64,000 bases of DNA, taken from positions 62,001 through 126,000 of the forward strand of contig JBGAUL010000008.1 of the NCBI GenBank assembly GCA_044228685.1, read 5' to 3'. The position numbers and the translations under genes are program-made. The notes under the pieces are model-generated. The model ran no database searches. It had not been told where the DNA came from and saw only the letters and a program-made list of their open reading frames with translations. This DNA is from JBBATK01 sp044228685 (lineage in GTDB: Bacteria > Bacteroidota > Ignavibacteria > Kapaibacteriales > NICIL-2). This document shows, piece by piece, positions 17,746 to 26,463 of this stretch (positions are counted from its first letter, which is position 1; the number at the start of each line of letters is the position of its first letter).

Positions 17746-19197
17746 TTAGGCTCGCTGAACTTTACGCCACACAAAATACACGGGCACGCCAAGCAGCACG
17801 ATTACTAGTCCCGGGAAAGTGTACATCGGCTTTTCAATCAACAAGACGCATGATATGAAAGTCGCCATTACAATGTACAGTATCGGTAAAAATGGATAGC
17901 CCACGGCTTTTACCGGTCGCTCTGCATTCGGAAGCTTACGACGTAGAACAAAGATCCCGATGATAGTTGCGATATAGAACAGAAGTACAGCAAAGATGAC
18001 ATAGTCTAATAGATCGCCATACTTACCTGAAAGACACAAACAACTAGCCCACAAGCATTGCAACCACAAGGCTGTAGCTGGAACGGCCTTGGTATTGAGT
18101 TTGCCTACGCTTGTAAAAAAGAGTGCGTCTTTGGCCATTGCATAGTAGCATCGCGCGCCGGCTAGAATCATCCCGTTGTTGCAACCAAAAGTCGAGACCA
18201 TAATGGTGATTGCCATGAGCATCGCACCATATTCCGGGAACATGGCTGCAGCGGAAGCTGCACCGACACGATCTGACGTCGCGAATTGAATGCCTTGGGC
18301 CATTACTCCTCCACTCGGATTTCCCGCTACCGGAAGTGTGATGAGGTATGCAATGTTGACTGACAAATACAACACAGTAACGATGATAGTTCCGAATGCC
18401 AGAGCGAGTGGAATATTCTTTTTAGGATTAACAACCTCGGCCGCTGCAAAGGTCAAATTGTTCCATCCATCGCTTGAGAATAGGGATCCAACTTGTGAGA
18501 CCGCAATCGCTGTTACAATTGAGAAGCCGGTGAGCTGAATAACCTGCGGCACCGTACTTCCTTCTGTCACAGTGACTGAGAAGGCATGCCAACAATCACT
18601 GAAGTTTCTTGCGACTACCTCGTGATTGTAACCGACAAACACCGCAAGCAAGACCAAACCGATCATCGAGCCAATCTTAGCAAATGTGAAGACGTTTTGG
18701 ATCCACTTCCCCGTTCGAACACCGCGCGTGTTGACCCAAGTAAGGAAGACGATCATGGCAATGGCGAAGACTTGCTGACGTGACACCGTGAAGCTTGCTA
18801 TGCTTAGAACTTTATACTTCTCATCTAAGGGTTCGATTAGGACGGCGGAGTATTTAGCGAATGCCATGCCGACGGCAGCAATAGAACCGGTTTGAATGAC
18901 CATGAAGCAGGTCCAGCCATAGAGAAATGCTATGAGAGGATTGTATGCTTCACGCAAATAGATGTACTGTCCACCCGCTTGCGGAAAGAGTCCGCCTAAC
19001 TCACCGTAGCTAAGTGCACCAATCAAGGTTATAACGCCGGTGACGCCCCATACGACTAACAGCCATCCGGCAGAGCCGACCTGACGGGCAATGTCGGCAC
19101 TGACTATGAAGATACCGGAGCCGATCATGATACCTACTACGATCATTGTTGCGTCAAGCAACGAAATGTCGCGTTTGAATTCTGTGTGTTCGCTCAT
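17746..19197 (-). CDS. APC-superfamily amino acid permease (LAT-like)
   Basis: 483-aa inner-membrane transporter with about 12 hydrophobic segments. The first helix carries the substrate-binding glycine motif IVVGIMIGSGIF (residues about 20-31), and the next region has the conserved YGELGGLFPQAGGQYIYLR. This fits the L-type/LAT branch of the APC family that moves neutral amino acids. The exact substrate is unknown. It lies directly after a second APC permease on the same strand with 64 bases between them, probably one transcription unit. Confidence 0.9.
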   Translation of the reverse strand: MSEHTEFKRDISLLDATMIVVGIMIGSGIFIVSADIARQVGSAGWLLVVWGVTGVITLIGALSYGELGGLFPQAGGQYIYLREAYNPLIAFLYGWTCFMVIQTGSIAAVGMAFAKYSAVLIEPLDEKYKVLSIASFTVSRQQVFAIAMIVFLTWVNTRGVRTGKWIQNVFTFAKIGSMIGLVLLAVFVGYNHEVVARNFSDCWHAFSVTVTEGSTVPQVIQLTGFSIVTAIAVSQVGSLFSSDGWNNLTFAAAEVVNPKKNIPLALAFGTIIVTVLYLSVNIAYLITLPVAGNPSGGVMAQGIQFATSDRVGAASAAAMFPEYGAMLMAITIMVSTFGCNNGMILAGARCYYAMAKDALFFTSVGKLNTKAVPATALWLQCLWASCLCLSGKYGDLLDYVIFAVLLFYIATIIGIFVLRRKLPNAERPVKAVGYPFLPILYIVMATFISCVLLIEKPMYTFPGLVIVLLGVPVYFVWRKVQRA

Positions 19198-19261
19198 AGT
19201 TTGTTCCTAAAACAACAAACGCGGCAAGACCGCGTTCGTTGATGTTGAATTTCATAAGAGG

Positions 19262-20746
19262 TTATTTTCCTTCGGCTTGTCTGATTTTGGAGTGCTTCAC
19301 CGAATACGCATAGTAGATAATCATTCCAAGTGCCAACCACACCAAGAGACGTATCCAGTTCACCCAACCTAGACCGTAGATCATAGCCGAGCAGACAATC
19401 ATACCAAGAATTGGAACCAGCGGCACCAAAGGTGTTTTAAACTTACGCTCAAGTTCGGGGTTCTTGACTCGCAATACCCACACTGCAGCGCAGACAAGGA
19501 TAAAGGCGAACAGCGTTCCGATACTAGTCATATCACCGACAATGTCTTCCGGAATAAACGTCGCGAAGAAACCTACTAAGATCAAAAAGAGAAGATTTGA
19601 CTTGTATGGGGTTCTGTATTTCGGATGCAGGGCTGAAAATATCGGCGAAACTAGACCATCACGACTCATTGTAAAGAACACTCTCGACTGACCGAGCAAC
19701 ATCACCAAAATCACAGATGAGAATCCAGCAAGAATTGCCACAGTTACAAGGTTTGATAACCATTCGTATCCGTGCATGCTATTAGAAATTGCCATCGCGA
19801 CCGATGCCTCCTTTCCTTCATTTCGGAAGAAGTCAACCGGTGCCAGACCCGTCAATACGTGAGCAAACAAGATGTAGAGAATGGTACAAACGACCAATGA
19901 ACCTAAGATTCCAATCGGCATGTCGCGCGATGGATTCTTGGCTTCTTGAGCTGCCGTTGAAACAGCATCAAAACCAATAAAGGCGAAAAACACGACCCCA
20001 GCCGCCCCAAGAATACCCATGATACCACCGAAATTGTGGTCCACGCCCTTGGCATCCACATAAATCGTTGGATCCGGGATGTATGGTTGATGAAAGGCCG
20101 GATTGACAAATGACCATCCGAGACCAATGATCATGAGCACAATCGCAACCTTAGTAATAACAATGAGACCATTAACAAAGGCAGATTCTTGGGTTCCTCG
20201 AATCAAGAGTAAGGTGAGCAAGAAAACAATAACCAGTGCCGGAATATTCATGAATCCGTGCTGCAAGACAACATCACCGGGCCCTAATATTTTATCAAAT
20301 GGCGAATGACACCATTCATAGGGTATGCTCCAGTTAAAGAATATGTGCAAGAATCGATTGAAATACTCGCTCCAAGCGATAGCCACCGTTGCCGCTCCAA
20401 TAGCATATTCAAGAATCAAGTCCCAGCCAATGATCCAGGCAAGTCGCTCTCCCAAGGTTGCATATGTGTAAGTGTAAGCACTACCTGCGATAGGAATCAT
20501 GGATGCCAATTCGGCATAGCAGAGTCCGGCAAATGCGCATCCTAGTCCGGCTACCACAAAAGCCAGCGTAACGCTTGGACCCGCGTTATTTGCGGCTGCG
20601 GCGGCAGTTCGTACGAACAAACCGGCACCGATGATAGCGCCAATGCCGAGCATGATGAGATTCAGTGGACCCAGCGTTCGCTTCAAAGAATGCACGCCGT
20701 CCGCTTCTTGCGTCAATTCCACAATAGATTTCTTGTATTGAGCCAT
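19262..20746 (-). CDS. APC-superfamily amino acid permease (CAT/YfnA-like)
   Basis: 494-aa permease with 12-14 hydrophobic segments. The motif GIGAIIGAGLFV (helix 1), CYAELASMIPIAGSAYTY, and FFAFIGFDAVSTAAQEAKNP are characteristic of the cationic amino acid transporter branch (CAT/YfnA). The two permeases are clearly different subfamilies, so this is not a recent duplication. A weak hairpin (19218-19236) lies in the gap to the next permease. No exact TAnnTTTG box is visible upstream on this strand. Confidence 0.9.
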   Translation of the reverse strand: MAQYKKSIVELTQEADGVHSLKRTLGPLNLIMLGIGAIIGAGLFVRTAAAAANNAGPSVTLAFVVAGLGCAFAGLCYAELASMIPIAGSAYTYTYATLGERLAWIIGWDLILEYAIGAATVAIAWSEYFNRFLHIFFNWSIPYEWCHSPFDKILGPGDVVLQHGFMNIPALVIVFLLTLLLIRGTQESAFVNGLIVITKVAIVLMIIGLGWSFVNPAFHQPYIPDPTIYVDAKGVDHNFGGIMGILGAAGVVFFAFIGFDAVSTAAQEAKNPSRDMPIGILGSLVVCTILYILFAHVLTGLAPVDFFRNEGKEASVAMAISNSMHGYEWLSNLVTVAILAGFSSVILVMLLGQSRVFFTMSRDGLVSPIFSALHPKYRTPYKSNLLFLILVGFFATFIPEDIVGDMTSIGTLFAFILVCAAVWVLRVKNPELERKFKTPLVPLVPILGMIVCSAMIYGLGWVNWIRLLVWLALGMIIYYAYSVKHSKIRQAEGK

Positions 20747-20879
20747 AGCGTCAATAAGATGATAAAGAGTGTTCTACTTCCCCTAAACTGCCGTTGAATG
20801 GGATCCTGTTTTTAGGACTGTGCAAAATAGCACGACCGAAGTTTCATGCAAGCAAAATGATGAATACTGTCGCTTGGCG

Positions 20880-20887
20880 TATTTTTG
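20880..20887 (+). promoter_or_regulatory. Predicted -7 box of the peroxiredoxin gene (TATTTTTG)
   Basis: Exact TAnnTTTG, 50 bases before the ATG at 20937. The 13 bases GTATTTTTGTACA recur at the box before the gene at 35305. It also rules out the longer in-frame start at 20820. Confidence 0.5.
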
Positions 20888-20936
20888 TACACTGGTTTTG
20901 CAACTTTCATTCATCTCATTTCACAACGGAGTTTTC

Positions 20937-21419
20937 ATGTCTCTTTCAGTTGGCGATCGTTATATCGATTTTACACTGCCTAACAGTGACAAACAACTAG
21001 TTCAACTCAGCTCAGTCGTTGGTTCAGAAATCATCGTATTAGCTTTTTTCCCAGGTGCCTTCACAGGCGCTTGTGACCGCGAAGTTTGCGCATTACGCGA
21101 CGGTATGGGTCGTTTCGGTGAATTAGGAGCTGCTGTTTATGGTATCAGCGTTGACAGTCCTTTTGTGCTCAAAGAATTCTCCAACAAGTACTCTTTGAAC
21201 TTCACCCTCTTGTCAGACTTCACCCGCAATGTCATCAATCAATACGGCGTACTCTTCCACAACCTCGGTGGTGTGCAGGGATATGATGTTGCCAATCGCG
21301 TGGTGTTCATCATTGACAAAGAAGGCGTGATTCGCTACACATGGGCTGCCTCACCGTCGCCTGGCGTAGAACCGAACTACGATGAATTGATTGCCCAAGT
21401 CGCTGCACTCAAGGCCTAA
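20937..21419 (+). CDS. Peroxiredoxin (AhpC/TSA family, BCP-like)
   Basis: 160-aa thiol peroxidase that reduces hydrogen peroxide and organic hydroperoxides. The peroxidatic site is PGAFTGACDREVC, with Cys46 in the P-x3-T-x2-C motif. Cys51, five residues later, is placed like the resolving Cys of E. coli-type BCP. The start at 20937 has GGAG with a 5-base gap and gives the normal N-terminus MSLSVGDRYIDFTLPN. Single gene; the Nif3-like gene follows after 52 bases. Confidence 0.92.
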   Translation: MSLSVGDRYIDFTLPNSDKQLVQLSSVVGSEIIVLAFFPGAFTGACDREVCALRDGMGRFGELGAAVYGISVDSPFVLKEFSNKYSLNFTLLSDFTRNVINQYGVLFHNLGGVQGYDVANRVVFIIDKEGVIRYTWAASPSPGVEPNYDELIAQVAALKA

Positions 21420-21471
21420 TAGGCTGACGGTTCTTTGTAATTTGCGGTCAATCAAAGAAACAGCATAATAC

Positions 21472-22263
21472 ATGCACCTGTCCGAGCTTGTTGGTTTTGT
21501 AGAAAAGGTATTGCCGTCAGACACGGCAATGAGCGGAGATCGCATTGGCATCCATGTCTTGTCAGAACGACAAAGTGCTAAGGCAATTCTCCTCTGCATG
21601 GAAGTCAATGAAGCGGTTATGAATGAAGCAATTGCTTCAGGTTGTGATTGCATCATAAGTTTCCATCCTCTCATCTATAAAGCACTGCAGCAAGTGGGAA
21701 CAGATGAGCGTGTTGATCGCTGTGTTCGATTGGCTATCAAGCACGACATTGCAATCGTGGTTGTACATACTGCGCTAGATGCACATCCGCGAGGCACCAA
21801 TTGGGTACTCGCAAAGCGTCTGGGTTTAGATGTTATCAATCCCCTTGTTGCAGACACGAATCGTCCGGACTTCGGTATGGGCGTTGTGTGCACAAGCACA
21901 GGACTTCGCTACCTCCAATTGATCGACAAGATCAAAGAGGTATGCGGAAACGCTCCACGATATTCTGCAGTCGATGATTTTGCGCTTGAAAGAATTGCAA
22001 TTGTGGCAGGAAGCGGCTTCAGCTTTTTTAGCGATGCGCTTCGGAGAAAAGTCGATGTGTTTATCACGGCTGATGTGAAGTATCATGACTTTCACGCAGC
22101 CAGTGGAAAAATGGCATTGATCGATCCCGGTCACTACGAGATGGAACAGTTTGTTGCGGATTCGATGATCGAGATTCTGAATCAAGCTTTTGCTCATGTT
22201 CCGGATCGTCCACGATTCCAGGCAACTACTGTCAATACCAACCCGGTTCGAACGGCACGGTAA
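21472..22263 (+). CDS. Nif3/YbgI-like dinuclear metal centre protein
   Basis: 263 aa, cytoplasmic. Nif3-like proteins form hexameric toroids with a two-metal site and an uncertain role (proposed GTP cyclohydrolase-like or hydrolase functions). Metal-ligand motifs are visible: SFHPLIYK (canonical HHP is FHP here), VVHTALDAHPRG and, near the C-terminus, DPGHYEMEQ. The FHP variant loses one of the usual two His residues. Neighbour of the zinc-ribbon gene 59 bases downstream; this pair is common in bacteria. Confidence 0.9.
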   Translation: MHLSELVGFVEKVLPSDTAMSGDRIGIHVLSERQSAKAILLCMEVNEAVMNEAIASGCDCIISFHPLIYKALQQVGTDERVDRCVRLAIKHDIAIVVVHTALDAHPRGTNWVLAKRLGLDVINPLVADTNRPDFGMGVVCTSTGLRYLQLIDKIKEVCGNAPRYSAVDDFALERIAIVAGSGFSFFSDALRRKVDVFITADVKYHDFHAASGKMALIDPGHYEMEQFVADSMIEILNQAFAHVPDRPRFQATTVNTNPVRTAR

Positions 22264-22322
22264 CGACGACCCGAAAGAGAAACTAGAAAGTATTTAACAC
22301 TATTCATCAACCAGGAGAACTA

Positions 22323-23051
22323 ATGGACACAGATGTTCAACGAATCGCGGCTCTTGCTCATATCGACGAAAAGCTGGACGCCATGCACGAGGAGCTCGGT
22401 GATTTGCCGAAACAAGTCAAGAAACTTGAGCTCACCGTTCGTGAATGCACGGTCGCTGTCGAAGGCAGTCAGGCAGCTCTGACTGAGATCGAGAATTTCC
22501 GCTCACGTTCGCACATCATTCTGCAGGAGTTCAGCGACAAGGAAGTTCACATGGCGGAAAGTCAGCGCTCGGTACGTAACAACAAAGAATTCGATGCTAT
22601 CACAAAAGAAATCGAGTTCATACGTACAGAACGAATCCGCATTGACACAGAACTCGCTCAACAAGCAGTGAAAGAAGAGAATCTCAAGAATATGCTGGTT
22701 GATCAACAAGCACAATTACTTGAAGCGCAAACCAATCTCAGTGCGAAAGAAAAGGAATTGGAAGATCTTTCGAACGAGCAAAACGACGAATTCAAGACCC
22801 TGCAAAGTCAACGCAAGAAGGCAATTGCCGGTTTGAACTCCGATTGGTATAACGAGTACGAACGTATCAGAACTTTCCACAGCGATGCTGCCGTACACGT
22901 TCGCAAGGGTTCATGCAGTGGTTGCTTTAGTGCAATTCCGCCTCAGAAACAAGTCGAGATGCGTAACAACAAACAAGCATTCTTTACGTGCCAGATTTGT
23001 GGACGCATACTGTATCCGGAAGAACTTCGTGTTGAAGAAGAAGTAATGTAG
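22323..23051 (+). CDS. Coiled-coil protein with C-terminal C4 zinc ribbon
   Basis: 242 aa. Residues about 5-185 form a long, charged coiled coil; the C-terminus has the zinc-ribbon pair CSGCFSAIPPQ and CQICGRILYPEE. This is the widespread bacterial family often found next to nif3-like genes and annotated as C4-type zinc ribbon protein; a nucleic-acid role is proposed but unproven. The start is preceded by AGGAGA with a 4-base gap. A perfect hairpin and the RNase P RNA gene follow. Confidence 0.88.
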   Translation: MDTDVQRIAALAHIDEKLDAMHEELGDLPKQVKKLELTVRECTVAVEGSQAALTEIENFRSRSHIILQEFSDKEVHMAESQRSVRNNKEFDAITKEIEFIRTERIRIDTELAQQAVKEENLKNMLVDQQAQLLEAQTNLSAKEKELEDLSNEQNDEFKTLQSQRKKAIAGLNSDWYNEYERIRTFHSDAAVHVRKGSCSGCFSAIPPQKQVEMRNNKQAFFTCQICGRILYPEELRVEEEVM

Positions 23052-23060
23052 AAGATTGAG

Positions 23061-23090
23061 GTTCTGTCACTCGGTATCGAGTGACAGAAC
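23061..23090 (+). other. Perfect 13-bp hairpin before rnpB
   Basis: Bases 23061-23073 pair perfectly with 23078-23090 around a GTAT loop. There is no T-run, so it is not a standard intrinsic terminator. It sits between the zinc-ribbon stop codon and the 5' end of the RNase P RNA, where it could stop exonucleases, insulate folding, or serve as a processing signal. Confidence 0.7.
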
Positions 23091-23102
23091 AGCAGTTGAA
23101 TT

Positions 23103-23520
23103 CGAGAATGAGGAAAACGGGCAGTCGCGTTACGGTTCGCCGTGATGAGGAAAGTCCGGTCACTACAGAGCAGCGCGCTTGATAACATCAAGGCGATGAA
23201 GGATGTAAATCCTGAGTCGACGGACAGTGCAACAGAAAGTAAACCACCTTCAGCTTGCTGATGGAACGGGTGAAAGGGTGCGGTAAAAGCGCACCGCCGT
23301 TGAAGTGATTCAACGGGCATGGTAAACCCCGCGCAGTGCAAAACCAAATAGGACATCGGTTCGGCGCTTCGGCGTTGAGACAAGCTGCTCGTTTGTTGGT
23401 CTTCGGACTCCGTTGTCGGGTAGGTTGCACGAGGTGCACAGTGATGTTCATCCCAGATAAATGATTGCCTCTTTCGCGCAAGCGAAAAAGACAGAAACCG
23501 GCTTATAGTTTTCCTCTCTC
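23103..23520 (+). ncRNA. rnpB: RNase P RNA (bacterial type A)
   Basis: Catalytic RNA that removes 5' leaders from pre-tRNAs. Conserved core elements are all present: GATGAGGAAAGTCCGG at 23144-23159 (CR-I), the GACAGTGCAACAGAAA block near 23222-23238 (CR-II/III), GGTAAACCCCGC near 23321, and ACAGAAACCGGCTTATAG near 23491-23507 (CR-V, which binds the tRNA end region). Helix P1 is formed by 23110-23118 with 23508-23516. A run of eight T at 23521-23528 ends the transcript. Open frames on either strand here are spurious. Ends are accurate to within about 10 bases. Confidence 0.95.
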
Positions 23521-23549
23521 TTTTTTTTGTCATTCATTAGGTGTAAAGC

Positions 23550-23903
23550 ATGGATGGAATTGTCATTCCAGACGATCCAATTATTCTCGATATGTTACCG
23601 GATTTTGTGGAGTCTTGGCGACGTGACATCTCCTCTCGCTATAACAGCGCGGTGGAACGTCAAGATGCCGAAGAGCTTTTTCGCTTTGGTCATACTCTTC
23701 GCGGTTCCGGTCGTCAGTTCGGTCTCTTGAGCATGTCCGAAATGGGTATGCAATTGCAAGAATTTGCCCGCGCCAATGATTTTGCTTCTATGCAAGCTCT
23801 CGGTACGGCCATGTCAACTGAGTTAGATCGAATTCAGTCATATCTCATTGAGAAGGGTTTTGCTCCGGCTGACCGTTTCTCAACTCTCCCATCTAATCTA
23901 TAA
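23550..23903 (+). CDS. Histidine phosphotransfer (HPt) domain protein
   Basis: 117-aa single-domain HPt protein, a shuttle in multistep phosphorelays. The phospho-accepting His48 is in FGHTLRGSGRQFG, matching the usual HTLKGS. The N-terminus LDMLPDFVESWRRDI and the C-terminal helix fit the four-helix HPt fold. No hybrid kinase or receiver is nearby, so its partner lies elsewhere; the histidine kinase at 29761 has no receiver. The next gene starts 4 bases after its stop. Confidence 0.9.
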   Translation: MDGIVIPDDPIILDMLPDFVESWRRDISSRYNSAVERQDAEELFRFGHTLRGSGRQFGLLSMSEMGMQLQEFARANDFASMQALGTAMSTELDRIQSYLIEKGFAPADRFSTLPSNL

Positions 23904-23907
23904 GACC

Positions 23908-24393
23908 ATGAAAGCCCTCACCACATCACTTGTTATTGCCTGCGTATTCTGCGTAGGACTCTTTGCACAACCTCGCGTAGCTGTGCTCCCTGTTCGTAAT
24001 ATGGATGGCAATCTGTCGCTGAACACCTATTGCTATAAAATTGCAGACTCTCTTCGTACAGCATTGACCATGTCGGAGTTGAATGGAAAGCAATTCACTG
24101 TCGTTTCTTCCGATACTGTCGACGCTGTTCTTGCCGAGTTAAACCTCGATCCGAACAGTCCGCAGTATGAATCAGACTTGTGGAAGTCAGTCGCGAAGCT
24201 CAACTGCCAGTACGCTATCACAGGCACGTTCAATGTCAATGGTGGTCGTATGCTGCTCAACATGTATGTCTACAACGTGAGCAGTAAAATGGCTGACCCC
24301 ACGAATGCAGCAAAGAACATCTTCAAAGCTCCGGAACGTATTCTGGAGATGATCTCGGTTATGCGCGACAAGCTTATCCCGGGTCTGAAGTAA
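23908..24393 (+). CDS. Secreted protein with TolB-N/FlgO/CsgG-like domain
   Basis: 161 aa from the ATG at 23908, giving a signal peptide (hydrophobic core about 5-17, cleavage after LFAQ). The mature part, with VAVLPVRNMDG, then IADSLRTALTMS, FTVVSSDTVDAVLAELN and YAITGTFNVNGG, follows the pattern of the periplasmic domain shared by FlgO, CsgG N-terminal and TolB N-terminal proteins. No lipobox Cys is seen at the cleavage site. Probably periplasmic or outer-membrane associated. Close to the HPt gene and likely co-transcribed; no known functional link. Confidence 0.72.
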   Translation: MKALTTSLVIACVFCVGLFAQPRVAVLPVRNMDGNLSLNTYCYKIADSLRTALTMSELNGKQFTVVSSDTVDAVLAELNLDPNSPQYESDLWKSVAKLNCQYAITGTFNVNGGRMLLNMYVYNVSSKMADPTNAAKNIFKAPERILEMISVMRDKLIPGLK

Positions 24394-24464
24394 ACGACAA
24401 TCGCGGATCGGATTCTGTTTGAATTAGTATTTCTCTTCACAAATCGTTGTGTATCTGTAGGACT

Positions 24465-25385
24465 ATGACTGTACTGCCCCTTCGAAAGAATTTTCTGGCT
24501 ATTGAAAAGCAATACTCGAGTTACGAGAACTCAGCAATAGCAATCGTTTCTGCTCCACTTGAAGCCACTGTCAGCTATGGCGGCGGAACAAAGAATGGTC
24601 CGGCAGAGATCCTAAAAGCCAGTGCCTACGTCGAGTTCTACGATGATGAGTTTGATCGCGAATTGTGCTTCGAGAAAGGCATCGCAACCCTCACGCCATT
24701 GAAGCTAGATTCAATGTCAGGTTTGCGTGCCGTTCAAACCATCAAAAAGCAAGTCTCGTCGGTTCTTGCGGATGGAAAGTTCTGCGTCACTCTTGGCGGC
24801 GAACACACCTTGTCGACCGCTCCTATCGCCGCTCACTTTGAGCGCTATCCCAAAATGAGCATCCTGCACTTTGATGCACACTCGGATCTGCGTCAGAGTT
24901 ACGAGGGAACACCGTGGTCGCATGCATGCTTTATGGCACGTGTAGCTGAGTTCTTCCCTACCAAGAACATCACACAAGTTGGCATCCGTGCTCAGTGTCG
25001 AGAAGAAGCTGAGTTCATTCGTGAGAAGAAAATCAACACGTTCTACGCTTCCGCTATTCGCCGAGGATTGCACGGCGTGAAGTGGCAAAAGAGCGTGGTA
25101 GATACCTTGGCAAAGGATGTGTACATCACCTTCGACGTTGACTACTTCGATCCAGCGATTATGCCGGCAACCGGCACACCGGAACCGGATGGATTTCTCT
25201 ATGCTGAGACCTTGGAGCTATTCCGTCTTGTGCGTGCTAGTGGACGTCGTATTGTTGGATTTGACGTGGTAGAACTTGCTCCAATGAAAGGACTATCCCA
25301 TCCAAACCTTACAACCGCACGTTTGATCTATAAACTGCTCAACATTGCCATGAGTGATTCAAAACCATCGAAGGGTCGTCGATGA
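24465..25385 (+). CDS. speB: Agmatinase/ureohydrolase family protein
   Basis: 306 aa. Agmatinase splits agmatine into putrescine and urea using two Mn ions. The metal-binding motifs are complete: GGEHTLS, FDAHSDLRQSY, SHACFM and DVDYFDPAIMP, with the GTPEPDG loop. Of the ureohydrolases (arginase, agmatinase, formimidoylglutamase) the sequence is nearest to agmatinase, but the substrate is not proved. The start is the ATG at 24465; the TTG at 24447 is a less likely alternative. The end overlaps the dapD start by 4 bases. Confidence 0.88.
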   Translation: MTVLPLRKNFLAIEKQYSSYENSAIAIVSAPLEATVSYGGGTKNGPAEILKASAYVEFYDDEFDRELCFEKGIATLTPLKLDSMSGLRAVQTIKKQVSSVLADGKFCVTLGGEHTLSTAPIAAHFERYPKMSILHFDAHSDLRQSYEGTPWSHACFMARVAEFFPTKNITQVGIRAQCREEAEFIREKKINTFYASAIRRGLHGVKWQKSVVDTLAKDVYITFDVDYFDPAIMPATGTPEPDGFLYAETLELFRLVRASGRRIVGFDVVELAPMKGLSHPNLTTARLIYKLLNIAMSDSKPSKGRR

Positions 25386-26206
25386 TGCTGCGAGAAAAAA
25401 TCGAACAAGCCCTCAAAGACGCTCCGGATCAAGTCGCTGCAGAACAGCTCATCGCTGAGTTTCTGCAAGCGCTCAACGACGGTAGTATTCGTGCTGCAGA
25501 GCGAGGCGCTGATGGACAATGGACAACCAACAGTTGGGTGAAGCAAGGCATACTTCTCTGCTTTCGCTATGGTCGCTTGGAAGATCGCTCCAATGGCGAT
25601 CAACACTTTTTCGATCGACACACACTTCAGCTTCATCCCTTCTCGCTGGACAGCAACGTACGTATTGTTCCCGGTGGTTCAGCAATCCGTAGCGGTGCCT
25701 ATGTGGCTCCTGGAGTCATTTGCATGCCACCTATGTATATCAACATCGGTGCTTATGTCGACACGGGAACGATGGTTGATTCCCATGCCTTGGTTGGTAC
25801 CTGCGCACAAGTGGGAAAGAACGTTCACATCAGCGCAGCGGCGCAAATTGGGGGCGTTTTGGAACCGGCAGGTGCACAACCGGTGATCATCGAGGACGAT
25901 GTTCTGATCGGTGGTAATTGTGGGATTTACGAAGGTGTGATGGTACGTCGTCGAGCAGTGCTTGCCAGTGGCGTGATTCTCACTGCTTCAACGCCGGTGT
26001 ACGACATCGTTAACAATCGCATCATTCGAGCCGAGGCAAACAAAGCTCTTGAGATTCCAGAATCGGCGGTTGTCATTGCTGGAAGTAGATCTATCAAATC
26101 TCCTTTTGCGGAAGAGCACGGTTTAAGTTTGAGTACGCCGATCATCGTCAAGTACCGCGACGAAAAGACCGATGCCCGAACTGCATTGGAGTCAATTTTA
26201 CGCTAG
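25382..26206 (+). CDS. dapD: Tetrahydrodipicolinate N-succinyltransferase
   Basis: 274 aa, the same length as the E. coli enzyme. Uses succinyl-CoA and tetrahydrodipicolinate in the succinylase branch of lysine/diaminopimelate synthesis. The N-terminal helical part (SIRAAERGADGQWTTNSWV) is followed by the left-handed beta-helix of hexapeptide repeats (MPPMYINIGAYVDTGTMVDS, VGTCAQVGKNVHISAAAQIG). ATGs at 25382 and 25385 are both possible. Translationally coupled to speB. dapA, an earlier step of the same pathway, is at 53959. Confidence 0.95.
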   Translation: MMLREKIEQALKDAPDQVAAEQLIAEFLQALNDGSIRAAERGADGQWTTNSWVKQGILLCFRYGRLEDRSNGDQHFFDRHTLQLHPFSLDSNVRIVPGGSAIRSGAYVAPGVICMPPMYINIGAYVDTGTMVDSHALVGTCAQVGKNVHISAAAQIGGVLEPAGAQPVIIEDDVLIGGNCGIYEGVMVRRRAVLASGVILTASTPVYDIVNNRIIRAEANKALEIPESAVVIAGSRSIKSPFAEEHGLSLSTPIIVKYRDEKTDARTALESILR

Positions 26207-26231
26207 TCTCTTTTTATAATTGAATTGAATC

Positions 26232-26459
26232 ATGTCCATACGCGATAATCTCGAAAAAGCTAAACGCTACGTTGCCGGAGCTAATTTCCTTTCAGCATTC
26301 ATCATGCTGCTTACCTACTTCTATTTGCACATCCGCTTCCCGGAAGTTGAGAGCATTTGGTTGTTGGTTGCAGGACTCATTTTCGCATTCGCCGGTCTGA
26401 TCTTTATCTGGTTTGTAAAAAGATTGCAAACAAGATTAGACAAAGCCAACATTCATTAG
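26232..26459 (+). CDS. Small two-helix membrane protein
   Basis: 75 aa, unrecognised. Two hydrophobic segments (about 16-34 and 42-62) with short charged ends; the N-terminus is amphipathic. It sits 25 bases after dapD and 4 bases before the Memo-family gene, so it is likely translated from the same message. Its position suggests nothing firm about function. Confidence 0.7.
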   Translation: MSIRDNLEKAKRYVAGANFLSAFIMLLTYFYLHIRFPEVESIWLLVAGLIFAFAGLIFIWFVKRLQTRLDKANIH

Positions 26460-26463
26460 CGAT

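Noticed and set aside
19218..19236. Hairpin between the two amino-acid permease genes
   Set aside because: 7-bp stem with a broken T-rich tail; too weak to call a terminator or attenuator.
22943..23533. Long minus-strand open frame of 196 codons
   Set aside because: It lies antisense to rnpB, whose conserved elements are unmistakable; no protein family features.
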